From assembly GCF_011634835.1 (NCBI RefSeq), contig NZ_SIRP01000001.1, positions 549,040 through 613,039 on the forward strand: a DNA stretch of 64,000 nucleotides, read 5' to 3'. Positions 24,363-32,256 of this stretch are shown in pieces. The first letter of the stretch is position 1, and each line of letters begins with the position of its first letter. The position numbers and the translations under genes are program-made. The DNA comes from Isoptericola sp. BMS4 (GTDB taxonomy: Bacteria > Actinomycetota > Actinomycetes > Actinomycetales > Cellulomonadaceae). The notes under the pieces are model-generated. The model was given only the letters and a program-made list of their open reading frames with translations, was not told the DNA's origin and ran no database searches.

Positions 24363-24412
24363 GAGTTGTCAGGCTGAGCGCGTCGAATACCGCGCGCTCA
24401 GCCTGACAACTC
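24363..24412. repeat. Palindromic element (gttgtcagg type), copy B, holding the arsC stop codon
   Basis: Perfect 20-bp arms (24363-24382 and 24393-24412) with a 10-nt loop. The last residues of ArsC (LSG) and its TGA stop are read from the right arm. It can also act as terminator for arsC. Confidence 0.9.
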
Positions 24413-24814
24413 GACGCCGAGGGAGGCGAGCAGTGCGCGCACGCGACGCTCGATCTCGTCGCGTATCGGGCGGACGGCGTCGATCCCCTGCCCGGCCGGG
24501 TCGTCGAGCTGCCAGTCCTCGTACCGCTTGCCGGGGAAGATCGGGCAGGCGTCGCCGCAGCCCATGGTGATGACGACGTCGGACGCCTGGACGGCGTCGG
24601 TGGTGAGCACCTTGGGGCGCTCCGCGGTGATGTCGATGCCGCGCTCGGACATGGCCTGGACGGCGACGGGGTTGACCTGGTCGGCAGGCATCGACCCGGC
24701 GGACCGGACCTCGACGGCGCCGCCGGACAGGGCGCGCAGGAACCCGGCGGCCATCTGGGAGCGGCCGGCGTTGTGGACGCAGACGAACAGGGCGGAGGGC
24801 TTCTCGGACGGCAT
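24398..24814 (-). CDS. arsC: Arsenate reductase ArsC, low-molecular-weight phosphatase type
   Basis: A 138-residue LMW-PTPase-type arsenate reductase that reduces As(V) to As(III) in the cytoplasm for export. The P-loop is FVCVHNAGRSQMAAGF (C-x5-R-S), and the later cysteine is in GCGDACPIFPGKRYEDW, which also holds the catalytic DDP region shortly after (QLDDPAG). Length is normal. The stop codon lies in a palindromic element. It is the third gene of acr3, arsR-arsC fusion, arsC on this strand; the gap to the fusion gene is nine bases and contains a ribosome-binding site (TGAGGAGAACC), so they form one operon. Confidence 0.95.
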   Translation of the reverse strand: MPSEKPSALFVCVHNAGRSQMAAGFLRALSGGAVEVRSAGSMPADQVNPVAVQAMSERGIDITAERPKVLTTDAVQASDVVITMGCGDACPIFPGKRYEDWQLDDPAGQGIDAVRPIRDEIERRVRALLASLGVELSG

Positions 24815-24823
24815 CGGTTCTCC

Positions 24824-25861
24824 TCAGGGGTGCTCAGGGAGCGGCTGGTCGGGCAGGAGGTCGCGCAGGAGGGTGCGGACGCGGGCGTCGAGCTCGTCCC
24901 GGATGGCGCGGACGCCGGCGGCGGAGGCCAGCGCGGGGTCGCCGACCACCCAGTCCTCGTAGCGCGTGCCGGGCAGCACGGGCACGGCGTCACCGCAGCC
25001 CATGGTGACGACGACGTCGGCGGCGCGGACGGCGTCGTCCGTCAGCGGCTTGGGGTAGGTGGCGGCGTCGTCGGCCCCGAGCTCGGCCAGCACCGGGCGG
25101 ACGGCGTCGTGCACGTGCCCGGCGGGGACCGACCCGGCGGAGCGCACGACGACCCGGTCGCCCGCCCGGCGGGCCAGCAGGGCGGCGGCGAGCTGGGACC
25201 GGCCGGCGTTGCCGACGCAGACGAACAGCACCTGCGGCGGGTGGCCGGCGGCGTCGCGCGACTCGGCGGCGCGGGCCTTGGCCGCGTCGACGAGCCGCTG
25301 GCGCGCGAAGTGCTCGGTGAGAGCCACGAGGTGCACGGGGATGCCGCCGCGGCGGGCGAGCGCGGTGTACGACTCGCGGACCACGCGCAGCGCCTCGGCG
25401 GGGTCGGTGCCGGGCACGCGCCGCGCGAGGGCGTCGGCGAGCCCGGCCAGCTCGCGGTCGACGTCCGCCAGCCCGTGCAGGTCGGTCCGCCGGCCCGCGC
25501 CGGGGTCCTCGGGCGTGGCGGTGTCGGCGACGGCGGGCGCGAACCGGTCCAGCAGCGTCGTGACGGCGGTGCGGTACACGGGCGCGACCCGGGAGAAGAC
25601 GGCGGTGCCGCGGCGCTCGGACGTCACCACCCCGACGTCGCGCAGCACCTTGAGGTGGTGGGAGACGGTCGGCTGGGAGACGTCGGCCAGGACGGCGAGG
25701 TCGCCGACGTGGGCCTCGCCGCCGGGCGCGGTGGCGATGGCCGAGAGCATGCGCAGCCGCAGCGGGTCGGCGAGGGCCTTGAGGACGCCGGCGACGGCGT
25801 CGGCCACGTCGGGGCCCAGCGCGCGGCCGTCGGCGGGGACGGGCGTGGGGGTGACGGTCAT
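24824..25861 (-). CDS. Fusion of ArsR-type repressor and ArsC arsenate reductase
   Basis: A 345-residue two-function protein. Residues 10-105 are an ArsR winged helix (VSQPTVSHHLKVLRDVGVV). Residues 130-205 form a three-helix segment (ELAGLADALARRVP ... LVALTEHFARQRLVDA) found in some actinobacterial ArsC proteins. Residues 215-340 are an LMW-PTPase-type ArsC with FVCVGNAGRSQLAAAL and GCGDAVPVLPGTRYEDW. The ArsC half lacks the Cys after GCGDA (Val here; the separate ArsC has Cys), and the ArsR half lacks the ELCVCD cysteines (EAHVGDL instead), so both halves may sense or act differently. The start overlaps the acr3 stop (ATGA). It links sensing and reduction in one chain. Confidence 0.93.
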   Translation of the reverse strand: MTVTPTPVPADGRALGPDVADAVAGVLKALADPLRLRMLSAIATAPGGEAHVGDLAVLADVSQPTVSHHLKVLRDVGVVTSERRGTAVFSRVAPVYRTAVTTLLDRFAPAVADTATPEDPGAGRRTDLHGLADVDRELAGLADALARRVPGTDPAEALRVVRESYTALARRGGIPVHLVALTEHFARQRLVDAAKARAAESRDAAGHPPQVLFVCVGNAGRSQLAAALLARRAGDRVVVRSAGSVPAGHVHDAVRPVLAELGADDAATYPKPLTDDAVRAADVVVTMGCGDAVPVLPGTRYEDWVVGDPALASAAGVRAIRDELDARVRTLLRDLLPDQPLPEHP

Positions 25862-26976
25862 GATCGGACCTCCGTGTCCGAGGGCGCGACGGCGGCCGGG
25901 GCGTCGGTGGCGGCCGCCGCGCGCGGGTCGGCGCCGAACCACCGGCGCCCGGCCCACAGGCTGACGTAGACGAGGCCCACCAGCACGGGGACCTCGATGA
26001 GCGGCCCGACGACCCCGGCGAGCGCCTCGCCCGAGGTGGCGCCGAAGGTCGCGATCGCGACGGCGATCGCGAGCTCGAAGTTGTTGCCCGCCGCGGTGAA
26101 CGCGAGCGTCGTCGTGCGGGCGTACCCGAGGCCCAGCGCCTTGCCGAGGACTATGCCCAGGCCCCACATGACGGCGAAGTACACGAGCAGGGGCAGGGCG
26201 ATCCGCGCGACGTCGAGCGGGTTCGAGGTGACGGCGTCGCCCTGCAGGGCGAACAGCAGCACGATGGTGAACAGCAGCCCGTACAGGGCCCACGGTCCCA
26301 CCCGCGGGACGAACCGCTCCTCGTACCAGTCGCGGCCGTGAGTGCGCTCGCCGATCGCGCGGGAGGCGAACCCGGCCGCGAGCGGGATGCCGAGGAACAC
26401 GAGCACATTGAGCGCGATCTGGCCCACGGAGACGTCGAGACCCTGGGTGTCCAGCCCCAGCCAGCCCGGAAGCACGGTGAGGTAGAAGTACCCGAGCATC
26501 CAGAACGCGACCACCTGGAAGACCGAGTTGACCGCCACGAGCACGGCCGCGGCCTCGCGGTCGCCGCACGCGAGGTCGTTCCAGATGACGACCATGGCGA
26601 TGCAGCGGGCCAGGCCGACGACGATCAGGCCGGTGCGGTACTCGGGCAGGTCCGGCAGGAAGATCCACGCGAGGGCGAACATCAGCGCCGGCCCGACGAT
26701 CCAGTTGAGCACCAGGGACGACACGAGCAGGCGCTTGTCGCCGGTGACGGCGGCGACCCGGTCGTAGCGGACCTTCGCCAGCACCGGGTACATCATCACG
26801 AGCAGCCCGAGCGCGATCGGCAGCGAGACGCCGTCGACCTCCAGCGCGGCGAGCGCCTCCGCGAGGGCGGGGACGAAGCGGCCGAGGAGCAGCCCGGCGA
26901 CCATCGCGGCGCCGATCCACACCGGCAGCCAGCGGTCGACGGCGGACAGGCGAGCGGGTGCGGGTGCAGTGGGCAC
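25858..26976 (-). CDS. acr3: Acr3-family arsenite efflux permease
   Basis: A 372-residue, ten-helix Acr3 permease that exports arsenite from the cell. Family marks are VDRWLPVWIGAAMVAG at the start, the conserved cysteine in GLARCIAMVVIWNDLACGD, and FTAAGNNFELAIAVAIATFG in the second half. The start is GTG at 26976. It is the first gene of the acr3, arsR-arsC, arsC operon and overlaps the second by four bases. Upstream lies a palindromic ArsR-type operator (about 27013-27050). The protein should use the proton gradient to extrude As(III) produced by the two reductases encoded downstream. Confidence 0.95.
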   Translation of the reverse strand: MPTAPAPARLSAVDRWLPVWIGAAMVAGLLLGRFVPALAEALAALEVDGVSLPIALGLLVMMYPVLAKVRYDRVAAVTGDKRLLVSSLVLNWIVGPALMFALAWIFLPDLPEYRTGLIVVGLARCIAMVVIWNDLACGDREAAAVLVAVNSVFQVVAFWMLGYFYLTVLPGWLGLDTQGLDVSVGQIALNVLVFLGIPLAAGFASRAIGERTHGRDWYEERFVPRVGPWALYGLLFTIVLLFALQGDAVTSNPLDVARIALPLLVYFAVMWGLGIVLGKALGLGYARTTTLAFTAAGNNFELAIAVAIATFGATSGEALAGVVGPLIEVPVLVGLVYVSLWAGRRWFGADPRAAAATDAPAAVAPSDTEVRS

Positions 26977-27012
26977 AGGAGCTCCGAGGGCTGGGCAGGT
27001 CGTCCCGACCTG

Positions 27013-27050
27013 GGTGTATCGAACTTCGTCAATATTGACATATATCGATG
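27013..27050. promoter_or_regulatory. Probable ArsR operator before acr3
   Basis: GTCAATATTGAC (27028-27039) is a perfect 12-bp palindrome flanked by ATCGAACTTC on one side and TATATCGATG on the other, an AT-rich island typical of ArsR/SmtB operators. ATCGAACTTCG is shared with the operator next to arsR. Confidence 0.7.
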
Positions 27051-27118
27051 CAGTCTCGCCAGCACGGCGCGACGGTCCCGCCTGCGCGCACCGCGTGCGT
27101 CCTGGCCTTGCATGCGTG

Positions 27119-27154
27119 CTGAACGAGCGTTTAGTCTGCTGAACATGCGTTCAG
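27119..27154. promoter_or_regulatory. Two tandem TetR operators and leaderless promoter
   Basis: CTGAACGAGCGTTTAG (27119-27134) and CTGAACATGCGTTCAG (27139-27154) are two palindromic sites 20 bp apart, on the same face of the helix. The -10 box TAGTCT (27132-27137) and the ATG of tetR (27145) lie among them, so bound repressor would cover the promoter. Confidence 0.8.
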
Positions 27155-27876
27155 AAGTGGGCTCGCAGGGACGGTCGGGCGGCGGTGTCGCCGACGACCG
27201 GACCACCCGCGCGCGCATCCGTGACGCCGCCGTGCGGCGCTTCGCGAGCGTCGGCTTCGGCGCGTCGGTGCGTACGATCGCGGCCGACGCCGGAGTGAGC
27301 CCCGCGCTCGTCATCCACCACTTCGGCTCGAAGGAGAAGCTGCACGTCGCGTGCGACGAGCACGTGCTCGCGTGGATCGCGGAGGCCAAGCGGGCCAACA
27401 TGGGCAAGGCCGCCGGCGGGCAGCTGCTCGAGGTGCTCGCCCAGGCCGACGAGATGGCCCCGCTCGTCGGCTACGTCCTGCGGTCCGTGCAGGCCGGCGG
27501 TGCCGTGGGCAGGTCGTTCGTCGAGCACATGGTCGAGGACGCCGTGAAGTACACCTCGGAGGCCGTGGAGCAGGGCCTGGCGAGGCCGAGCCTCGACGAG
27601 GAGGCGCGCGTGCGCTACCTCGTCTACTCCTCCCTCGGGTCGCTCCTCATGGCGATGACGTTCGACCCGCCGGACGACCCGCAGGACACGACCGCCGTCA
27701 TGCGGCGGTTCATGGGTGACATGTACCTGCCGATGCTCGAGCTCTTCACCCAGGGCTTCCTCACCACCCGGCGGATGCTCGACGACTACCTCCTGTACGT
27801 CGGCGACCCGCCGACGGGCGGTGCCCGGGCAGACGCCGACGGGGCGACCCCGACCGAGGGTGACCCCGCCGCCTGA
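27145..27876 (+). CDS. TetR-family repressor of the adjacent ABC exporter
   Basis: A 243-residue TetR regulator. The helix-turn-helix is VRTIAADAGVSPALVIHHFGSKEKL (residues about 40-65); the rest is the all-helical ligand-binding and dimer domain with a C-terminal MLDDYLLYVG. It is followed by an ABC ATPase (59 bases on) and a permease that overlaps it, a common arrangement for multidrug or polyketide exporters. The ATG at 27145 lies within the second of two tandem operator palindromes, seven bases after TAGTCT, so the transcript is probably leaderless and autorepressed; the ligand is likely the exported compound (inference). Confidence 0.9.
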   Translation: MRSEVGSQGRSGGGVADDRTTRARIRDAAVRRFASVGFGASVRTIAADAGVSPALVIHHFGSKEKLHVACDEHVLAWIAEAKRANMGKAAGGQLLEVLAQADEMAPLVGYVLRSVQAGGAVGRSFVEHMVEDAVKYTSEAVEQGLARPSLDEEARVRYLVYSSLGSLLMAMTFDPPDDPQDTTAVMRRFMGDMYLPMLELFTQGFLTTRRMLDDYLLYVGDPPTGGARADADGATPTEGDPAA

Positions 27877-27935
27877 GCACCTCGTCGCGCACGCGACCGT
27901 CGGTCCGTCCCTGACATCCACGACGAAGAGGAATC

Positions 27936-28943
27936 ATGGCCACCACGCCTCAGCGTGCCTCCGGCACGCCCGCGATCGAGATCCACGACCTGCACAAGTC
28001 CTTCGGCACCGTCCAGGCCCTGGACGGCCTCGACTTGACCGTCACCCCCGGCCAGGTCGCCGGCTTCCTCGGTCCCAACGGCGCCGGCAAGTCGACCACC
28101 ATCCGTGTGCTGCTGGGCCTGCTGCGCTCCGACTCCGGCAGCGTCCGCCTGCTCGGCGGCGACCCCTGGTCCGACGCCGTCGCGCTGCACCGCCGGCTGG
28201 CCTACGTGCCGGGCGACGTGTCGCTGTGGCCCAACCTGTCCGGGGGCGAGGCGATCGACTACCTCACCCGGCTGCGCGGCCCCGTCGACAAGCGGCGCAA
28301 GGCCGCGCTCCTCGAGCGCTTCGAGCTCGACCCCACCAAGAAGGCGAGCACCTACTCCAAGGGCAACCGGCAGAAGGTCGCCCTGGTCGCCGCGTTCATG
28401 CACGACGTCGACCTGCTCGTGCTCGACGAGCCCACCTCGGGGCTCGACCCGCTCATGGAGGCCGTCTTCATGGAGCGCGTGCGCGAGGCCAAGGACCGCG
28501 GCACCTCCGTGCTGCTGTCCAGCCACATCCTGTCCGAGGTCGAGAAGGTCTGCGACACCGTCACGATCATCCGGGCGGGGCGTTCCGTCGAGTCCGGCAC
28601 GCTCGACGAGCTGCGGCACCTGACCCGCTCCACGGTCAACGCCGTCGTCGGCGGCGACCCGGCCGGGCTCGTCGTGCTGCCGGGCGTGCACGACGTCGAG
28701 ACGGCGCAGGGCGAGTCCGGCACCCGCGTGAAGTTCGACGTCGACAACGCCGAGATGGCCGGTGTCCTCACCGCGCTCAGCACCATGGACGTGCACAGCT
28801 TCACGGCGGCCCCGCCGTCGCTGGAGGAGCTGTTCATGCGCCACTACGGCGACGAGCTCGCCGGTGAGGAGGCCGCGGAGTCGGCGGCGCGGCGCGCGGG
28901 GGAGACCGGCAAGCACGCGCGCAGCGAGGCGGGTGCGCGATGA
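27936..28943 (+). CDS. ABC exporter ATP-binding protein (DrrA-like)
   Basis: A 335-residue nucleotide-binding subunit. Walker A is GPNGAGKST (about residue 46), the Q-loop region follows, the signature is the variant [15 protein letters not shown] (usual LSGGQ replaced), Walker B is [12 protein letters not shown], and the switch His is in [18 protein letters not shown]4162-like C-terminal region follows. It energises export of a drug or natural product together with the permease, which overlaps it by four bases (ATGA). The ATG at 27936 follows AAGAGGAATC. Confidence 0.93.
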   Translation: MATTPQRASGTPAIEIHDLHKSFGTVQALDGLDLTVTPGQVAGFLGPNGAGKSTTIRVLLGLLRSDSGSVRLLGGDPWSDAVALHRRLAYVPGDVSLWPNLSGGEAIDYLTRLRGPVDKRRKAALLERFELDPTKKASTYSKGNRQKVALVAAFMHDVDLLVLDEPTSGLDPLMEAVFMERVREAKDRGTSVLLSSHILSEVEKVCDTVTIIRAGRSVESGTLDELRHLTRSTVNAVVGGDPAGLVVLPGVHDVETAQGESGTRVKFDVDNAEMAGVLTALSTMDVHSFTAAPPSLEELFMRHYGDELAGEEAAESAARRAGETGKHARSEAGAR

Positions 28944-30628
28944 CGACGACCCTGGAACGGACCGCGCCTGCGGCGCCGTCCGCACCTGCCGCCCGCGCGG
29001 GGTCCACCCTGACCGGCACCTGGAGCCTGGTGCGGTTCATCCTGCGCCGCGACCGAGTGCGCCTCACCGTGTGGACCCTCTCGCTCGTCGCGTTCTACGC
29101 CTATTTCACGGCGGCGCTCGGCCTCATGAGCGAGACCGAGGGGGCCTTGCAGGCCCGGGCCGCCATCATGGAGACACCGTCGGGCATCGTCATGGGCGGC
29201 CCCGGGTACGGCGTCGACGACTACACGGTCGGCGCCGCCATCGCCAACGAGGGCACCGTCTGGGTCGTGCTCGCGCTCGCGCTCATGAGCATCCTGCACG
29301 TGGTCCGGCACACTCGCGCCGAGGAGGAGTCCAGCAGGTCCGAGCTGGTGCGCGCCAATCCTGTGGGTCGCCACGCCCCCGCCGTCGCCGCCGTGATCAC
29401 CCTCGTCGCCGTCAACGCGGTCGTCGCCGTCGTCTCCGCGCTCGCGATGACCGGCGTCGGCGGCGCCGAGGAGATGCCGCTGGCGGACTCGCTCGGCATG
29501 ACCGTCGGCGTCGGTCTGAGCGCGATGGTCTTCGGCGCGATTGCGCTGGTCTTCTGCCAGCTCGTCGAGCACGCTCGGGGTGCCACCGGTCGCAGCGTCG
29601 CCGTCTTCGGGCTCGCCTTCACGATCGAGGTCGCCGGCAACCTGCGCGAGGTTCCGGGCGGCAGCGCGCTCTCGTGGTTCTCTCCGATCGCCTGGGCGCA
29701 GCAGACCCGGGCGTTCGTGGACCTGCGCTGGTGGCCGATGGCGCTGAGCGTCGTCGCGGTCGCCGTCCTGCTCTGGTTCGCCTCGTTCCTGGCGTCGCGC
29801 CGCGACTTCGGTGGCGGCATGATCGCGTCGCGGCCGGGCCGGGCCGACGCGACCGAGTCGCTGCGCGGTCCGGTCGCGCTCGCCTGGCTCCAGCAGAAGG
29901 GCGCTTTGCGCTGGACGGCTGCCGGGCTGGGCGCCATGTGGATGGCCTCCGGCACGCTCATCCCGGACATCGGGGAGATGATCGGGGATCTCATCGCCGA
30001 CAACCCTGCGATGTCGGCGATCTTCGGGGGCGACACCTCCGAGTTCGAGGCGGCGTTCCTCGGCGTGATGATGCTGTACGGGGCGCTGTGCTGCGCGGGC
30101 TACGCCATCGTGATGGGCCTGCGTCCCAAGGCGGAGGAGACGACGGCGCGGGCCGAGCTCGTCCTGTCCACGCCGGTGTCCCGGCGCCGGTGGTTCGGCG
30201 CCCAGCTCCTCGTCGCCGGGGCCGGGACCGTCGTGCTGCTCGCCGTCAGCGTCGTCGCGCTCTGGCTCGGCACGTACATCGTCGACGTGACGGATCCGGG
30301 CCTCGGCACCTACGCCGAGGTGTTCGTCAGCTACGTGCCCGCCGTGCTCGTCTACCTGGGGCTGACAGCGGCGTTGTTCGCCTGGGTCCCGCGGGCCACC
30401 GCGGCGGGCTGGGCGCTGCTCGCGTACACGTTCGTCATCGGCATGTTCGGGGGGCTCATCGAGGACATGCCCGAGGCGGCGAACTGGATCGCGCCGTTCT
30501 ACTGGGTGCCGGAGGCGTTCGTCGCCGACTTCGACCCCGGGTCGTTCGTCGGCCTGAGCGCTGTCGCGGCGGCGCTGTTCGTCCTCGCGTTCGTCGGCTT
30601 CCGCCGTCGGGACGTCGTCACGAGCTGA
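28940..30628 (+). CDS. ABC exporter permease (polyketide-antibiotic type)
   Basis: A 562-residue membrane subunit with about 12 hydrophobic helices in two similar halves, as in actinomycete polyketide-antibiotic ABC exporters. Each half begins with a basic cytoplasmic segment and a first helix ([37 protein letters not shown]), followed by an extracellular loop and a conserved region rich in Glu and Arg ([38 protein letters not shown]), repeated in both halves. The start overlaps the ATPase gene. It forms the pore of the exporter governed by the TetR gene upstream. The substrate is unknown. Confidence 0.92.
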   Translation: MTTTLERTAPAAPSAPAARAGSTLTGTWSLVRFILRRDRVRLTVWTLSLVAFYAYFTAALGLMSETEGALQARAAIMETPSGIVMGGPGYGVDDYTVGAAIANEGTVWVVLALALMSILHVVRHTRAEEESSRSELVRANPVGRHAPAVAAVITLVAVNAVVAVVSALAMTGVGGAEEMPLADSLGMTVGVGLSAMVFGAIALVFCQLVEHARGATGRSVAVFGLAFTIEVAGNLREVPGGSALSWFSPIAWAQQTRAFVDLRWWPMALSVVAVAVLLWFASFLASRRDFGGGMIASRPGRADATESLRGPVALAWLQQKGALRWTAAGLGAMWMASGTLIPDIGEMIGDLIADNPAMSAIFGGDTSEFEAAFLGVMMLYGALCCAGYAIVMGLRPKAEETTARAELVLSTPVSRRRWFGAQLLVAGAGTVVLLAVSVVALWLGTYIVDVTDPGLGTYAEVFVSYVPAVLVYLGLTAALFAWVPRATAAGWALLAYTFVIGMFGGLIEDMPEAANWIAPFYWVPEAFVADFDPGSFVGLSAVAAALFVLAFVGFRRRDVVTS

Positions 30629-30636
30629 CCCGCACA

Positions 30637-30688
30637 CGAGCTGTCAGGCTCTCGCGCCGGTATCCCCGCACGAGAGCCTGACAACTCG
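30637..30688. terminator. Palindromic element between convergent permease and SDR genes
   Basis: cgagctgtcaggctctcg (30637-30654) pairs with its complement at 30671-30688 with one mismatch. It is of the gttgtcagg type. Nine bases after the permease stop, it is placed as a terminator for both convergent genes. Confidence 0.82.
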
Positions 30689-30701
30689 TTCTCGAGGAGG
30701 G

Positions 30702-31490
30702 TCAGGCGGCCATCATGCGCGCGCTGACGGCGAGGACGGCGCGGCGGGGCAGCAGGTGCGTGGCGCTGCCGAGGAACCGGTTGGTCGACCCGGAGACGAC
30801 CATGGCCGGCGGCCGCCGGCGGTCGAGCGCCGCGAACAGGGTGTCGCCCACCTGCTCGGGGGTCTGGAAGCGGCCCACGGCCGGGGACTCGGACCCCATC
30901 ACCTCGAAGAACTCCGTCCGCGTCGCGCCGGGGCACAGAGCGAGGGCGTGCACGCCGGTGCCGCGCAGCTCGGCCGACAGCGCCTCGGTGAAGCTCAGCA
31001 CGAACGCCTTGGTCGCCCCGTAGGTGGCCATGTGGGGCAGGGGTTGCAGGGCGGCGATGCTCGCGACGTTGACGACGGCGCCGCGGCCCACGGCGAGCAG
31101 GTCGGGAAGCAGCCCGCGCGTGAGGGTGACCACGGCGTTGACGTTGAGCGTCACCATGTCGTCGAGGCGGCCGGGGTCGGCGTCGGCGACGTCGCCGTGG
31201 GCGCCGAAGCCCGCGTTGTTGACGAGCGTGCCGACCCGCAGGCCGCGCTCGTGGACGGCGTCGACGACGCGCCGCGGGCCGTCGGGGGCGGCGAGGTCGG
31301 CGGCGACCGTCTCGGCGGAGACGCCGTGGTCACGGCGCAGGCGCGCGGCGAGGTCGGTGAGCCGGTCGGTGCGGCGGGCGACGAGCACGAGGTCCGCACC
31401 CCGCGCGGCCAGTCGTTCGGCGACGACCGCGCCGATGCCGGAGCTCGCCCCGGTGACGAGGGCGGTCGTGCCGTGGAAGTCGGTGGCCAT
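30702..31490 (-). CDS. Short-chain dehydrogenase/reductase
   Basis: A 262-residue classical SDR with Rossmann fold. The NAD(P) site is VTGASSGIGAVVAERLA; NNAGFGAHG stabilises the fold; the catalytic Ser and YGATKAFVLSF (Tyr-x3-Lys) are in place. The arginines after the second strand (VARRTDRL) suggest NADP. The substrate is unknown. The ATG at 31490 follows GGAGGAACC. It is divergent from a TetR gene, with two abutting palindromes in the shared gap, so it is probably the main target of that repressor. Confidence 0.92.
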   Translation of the reverse strand: MATDFHGTTALVTGASSGIGAVVAERLAARGADLVLVARRTDRLTDLAARLRRDHGVSAETVAADLAAPDGPRRVVDAVHERGLRVGTLVNNAGFGAHGDVADADPGRLDDMVTLNVNAVVTLTRGLLPDLLAVGRGAVVNVASIAALQPLPHMATYGATKAFVLSFTEALSAELRGTGVHALALCPGATRTEFFEVMGSESPAVGRFQTPEQVGDTLFAALDRRRPPAMVVSGSTNRFLGSATHLLPRRAVLAVSARMMAA

Positions 31491-31530
31491 GGGTTCCTCC
31501 GGGTGCGTCGGGCGGGCGTGCCCGTCAAAT

Positions 31531-31578
31531 GTAGGCACTGCCTACCCATGTTGTCAACGACAACATGGGCGCTAGGCT
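31531..31578. promoter_or_regulatory. Abutting operator palindromes and tetR -10 box
   Basis: GTAGGCA-c-TGCCTAC (31531-31545) adjoins CCCATGTTGTC (31545-31555) and GACAACATGGG (31559-31569), a perfect 11-bp-arm palindrome. The tetR -10 TAGGCT (31573-31578) follows directly. Repressor bound here would block both divergent promoters. Confidence 0.8.
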
Positions 31579-31585
31579 GGGCGGC

Positions 31586-32188
31586 GTGACGCGCACCTAC
31601 CACCACGGCAACCTCCGCGACGCGCTGCTCGCCCGGGCGGAGGAGCAGCTCGCCACCGACGGCGTCGACGGGATCTCCCTGCGCAGCCTCGCCCGCGACC
31701 TCGGCGTCAGCCACGCCGCGCCCGCGCGACACTTCCGCGACAAGCAGGCGCTCCTCGACGCGCTGGCCCTCGTCGGGTTCCGGCGGCTCGACGACGGGCT
31801 CGCGCGGGCGGTCACCGAGGCGGGCGGCGCGTTCGACGACCGGCTCCGGGGCCTCGGCAGGGCGTACGCCCGGTTCGCGATCGCGCACCCGCGGCTCCTC
31901 GAGGTGATGTACGCGGGCAAGCACCACCCCGAGGCCAGCGCGGAGCTGCTCGCCGTCGCGCGCCGTGGGCTCGGCCTGGTCGCCGACGCCGTCGACACCG
32001 GGCAGCGGGCCGGCGCGGTCCGTGACGGCGACCCCGACCACCTCGCCCTGCTCCTCTTCGCCGCCGTCCACGGCGTCGCGCAGCTCGCCACCGGCGACCT
32101 GCTCGACGGCGAGCCTGCCGCCGACCTGCTCGACGACCTGCTGGAGACGTGCCTGCGCGGCCTCGCCGCCCCGACGCCGGCAGGCTGA
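31586..32188 (+). CDS. TetR-family regulator with WHG-type C-terminal domain
   Basis: A 200-residue regulator. TYHHGNLRDALLARAEE at the very N terminus and the helix-turn-helix RSLARDLGVSHAAPARHFRDKQ are typical of TetR proteins with the WHG/TetR_C_13 ligand domain, which follows (RRLDDGLARAV, MYAGKHHPEAS). GTG at 31586 is the start because TAGGCT lies seven bases upstream and no ribosome-binding site exists. It is divergent from an SDR gene and should repress it and itself through the palindromes between them. The amino-acid permease 68 bases downstream has its own -10 box, so it need not be in the same unit. Confidence 0.9.
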   Translation: MTRTYHHGNLRDALLARAEEQLATDGVDGISLRSLARDLGVSHAAPARHFRDKQALLDALALVGFRRLDDGLARAVTEAGGAFDDRLRGLGRAYARFAIAHPRLLEVMYAGKHHPEASAELLAVARRGLGLVADAVDTGQRAGAVRDGDPDHLALLLFAAVHGVAQLATGDLLDGEPAADLLDDLLETCLRGLAAPTPAG

Positions 32189-32256
32189 CCTGGCCGCCCG
32201 CCCGCCGTCGCCACGGATGCGGGGCGCGACCCCGGGCCGGGTTACCGTGGTCGGCC

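Noticed and set aside
26977..27144. A small gene between acr3 and tetR
   Set aside because: The gap is explained by two operator regions and promoters; no frame has a start with ribosome-binding site.
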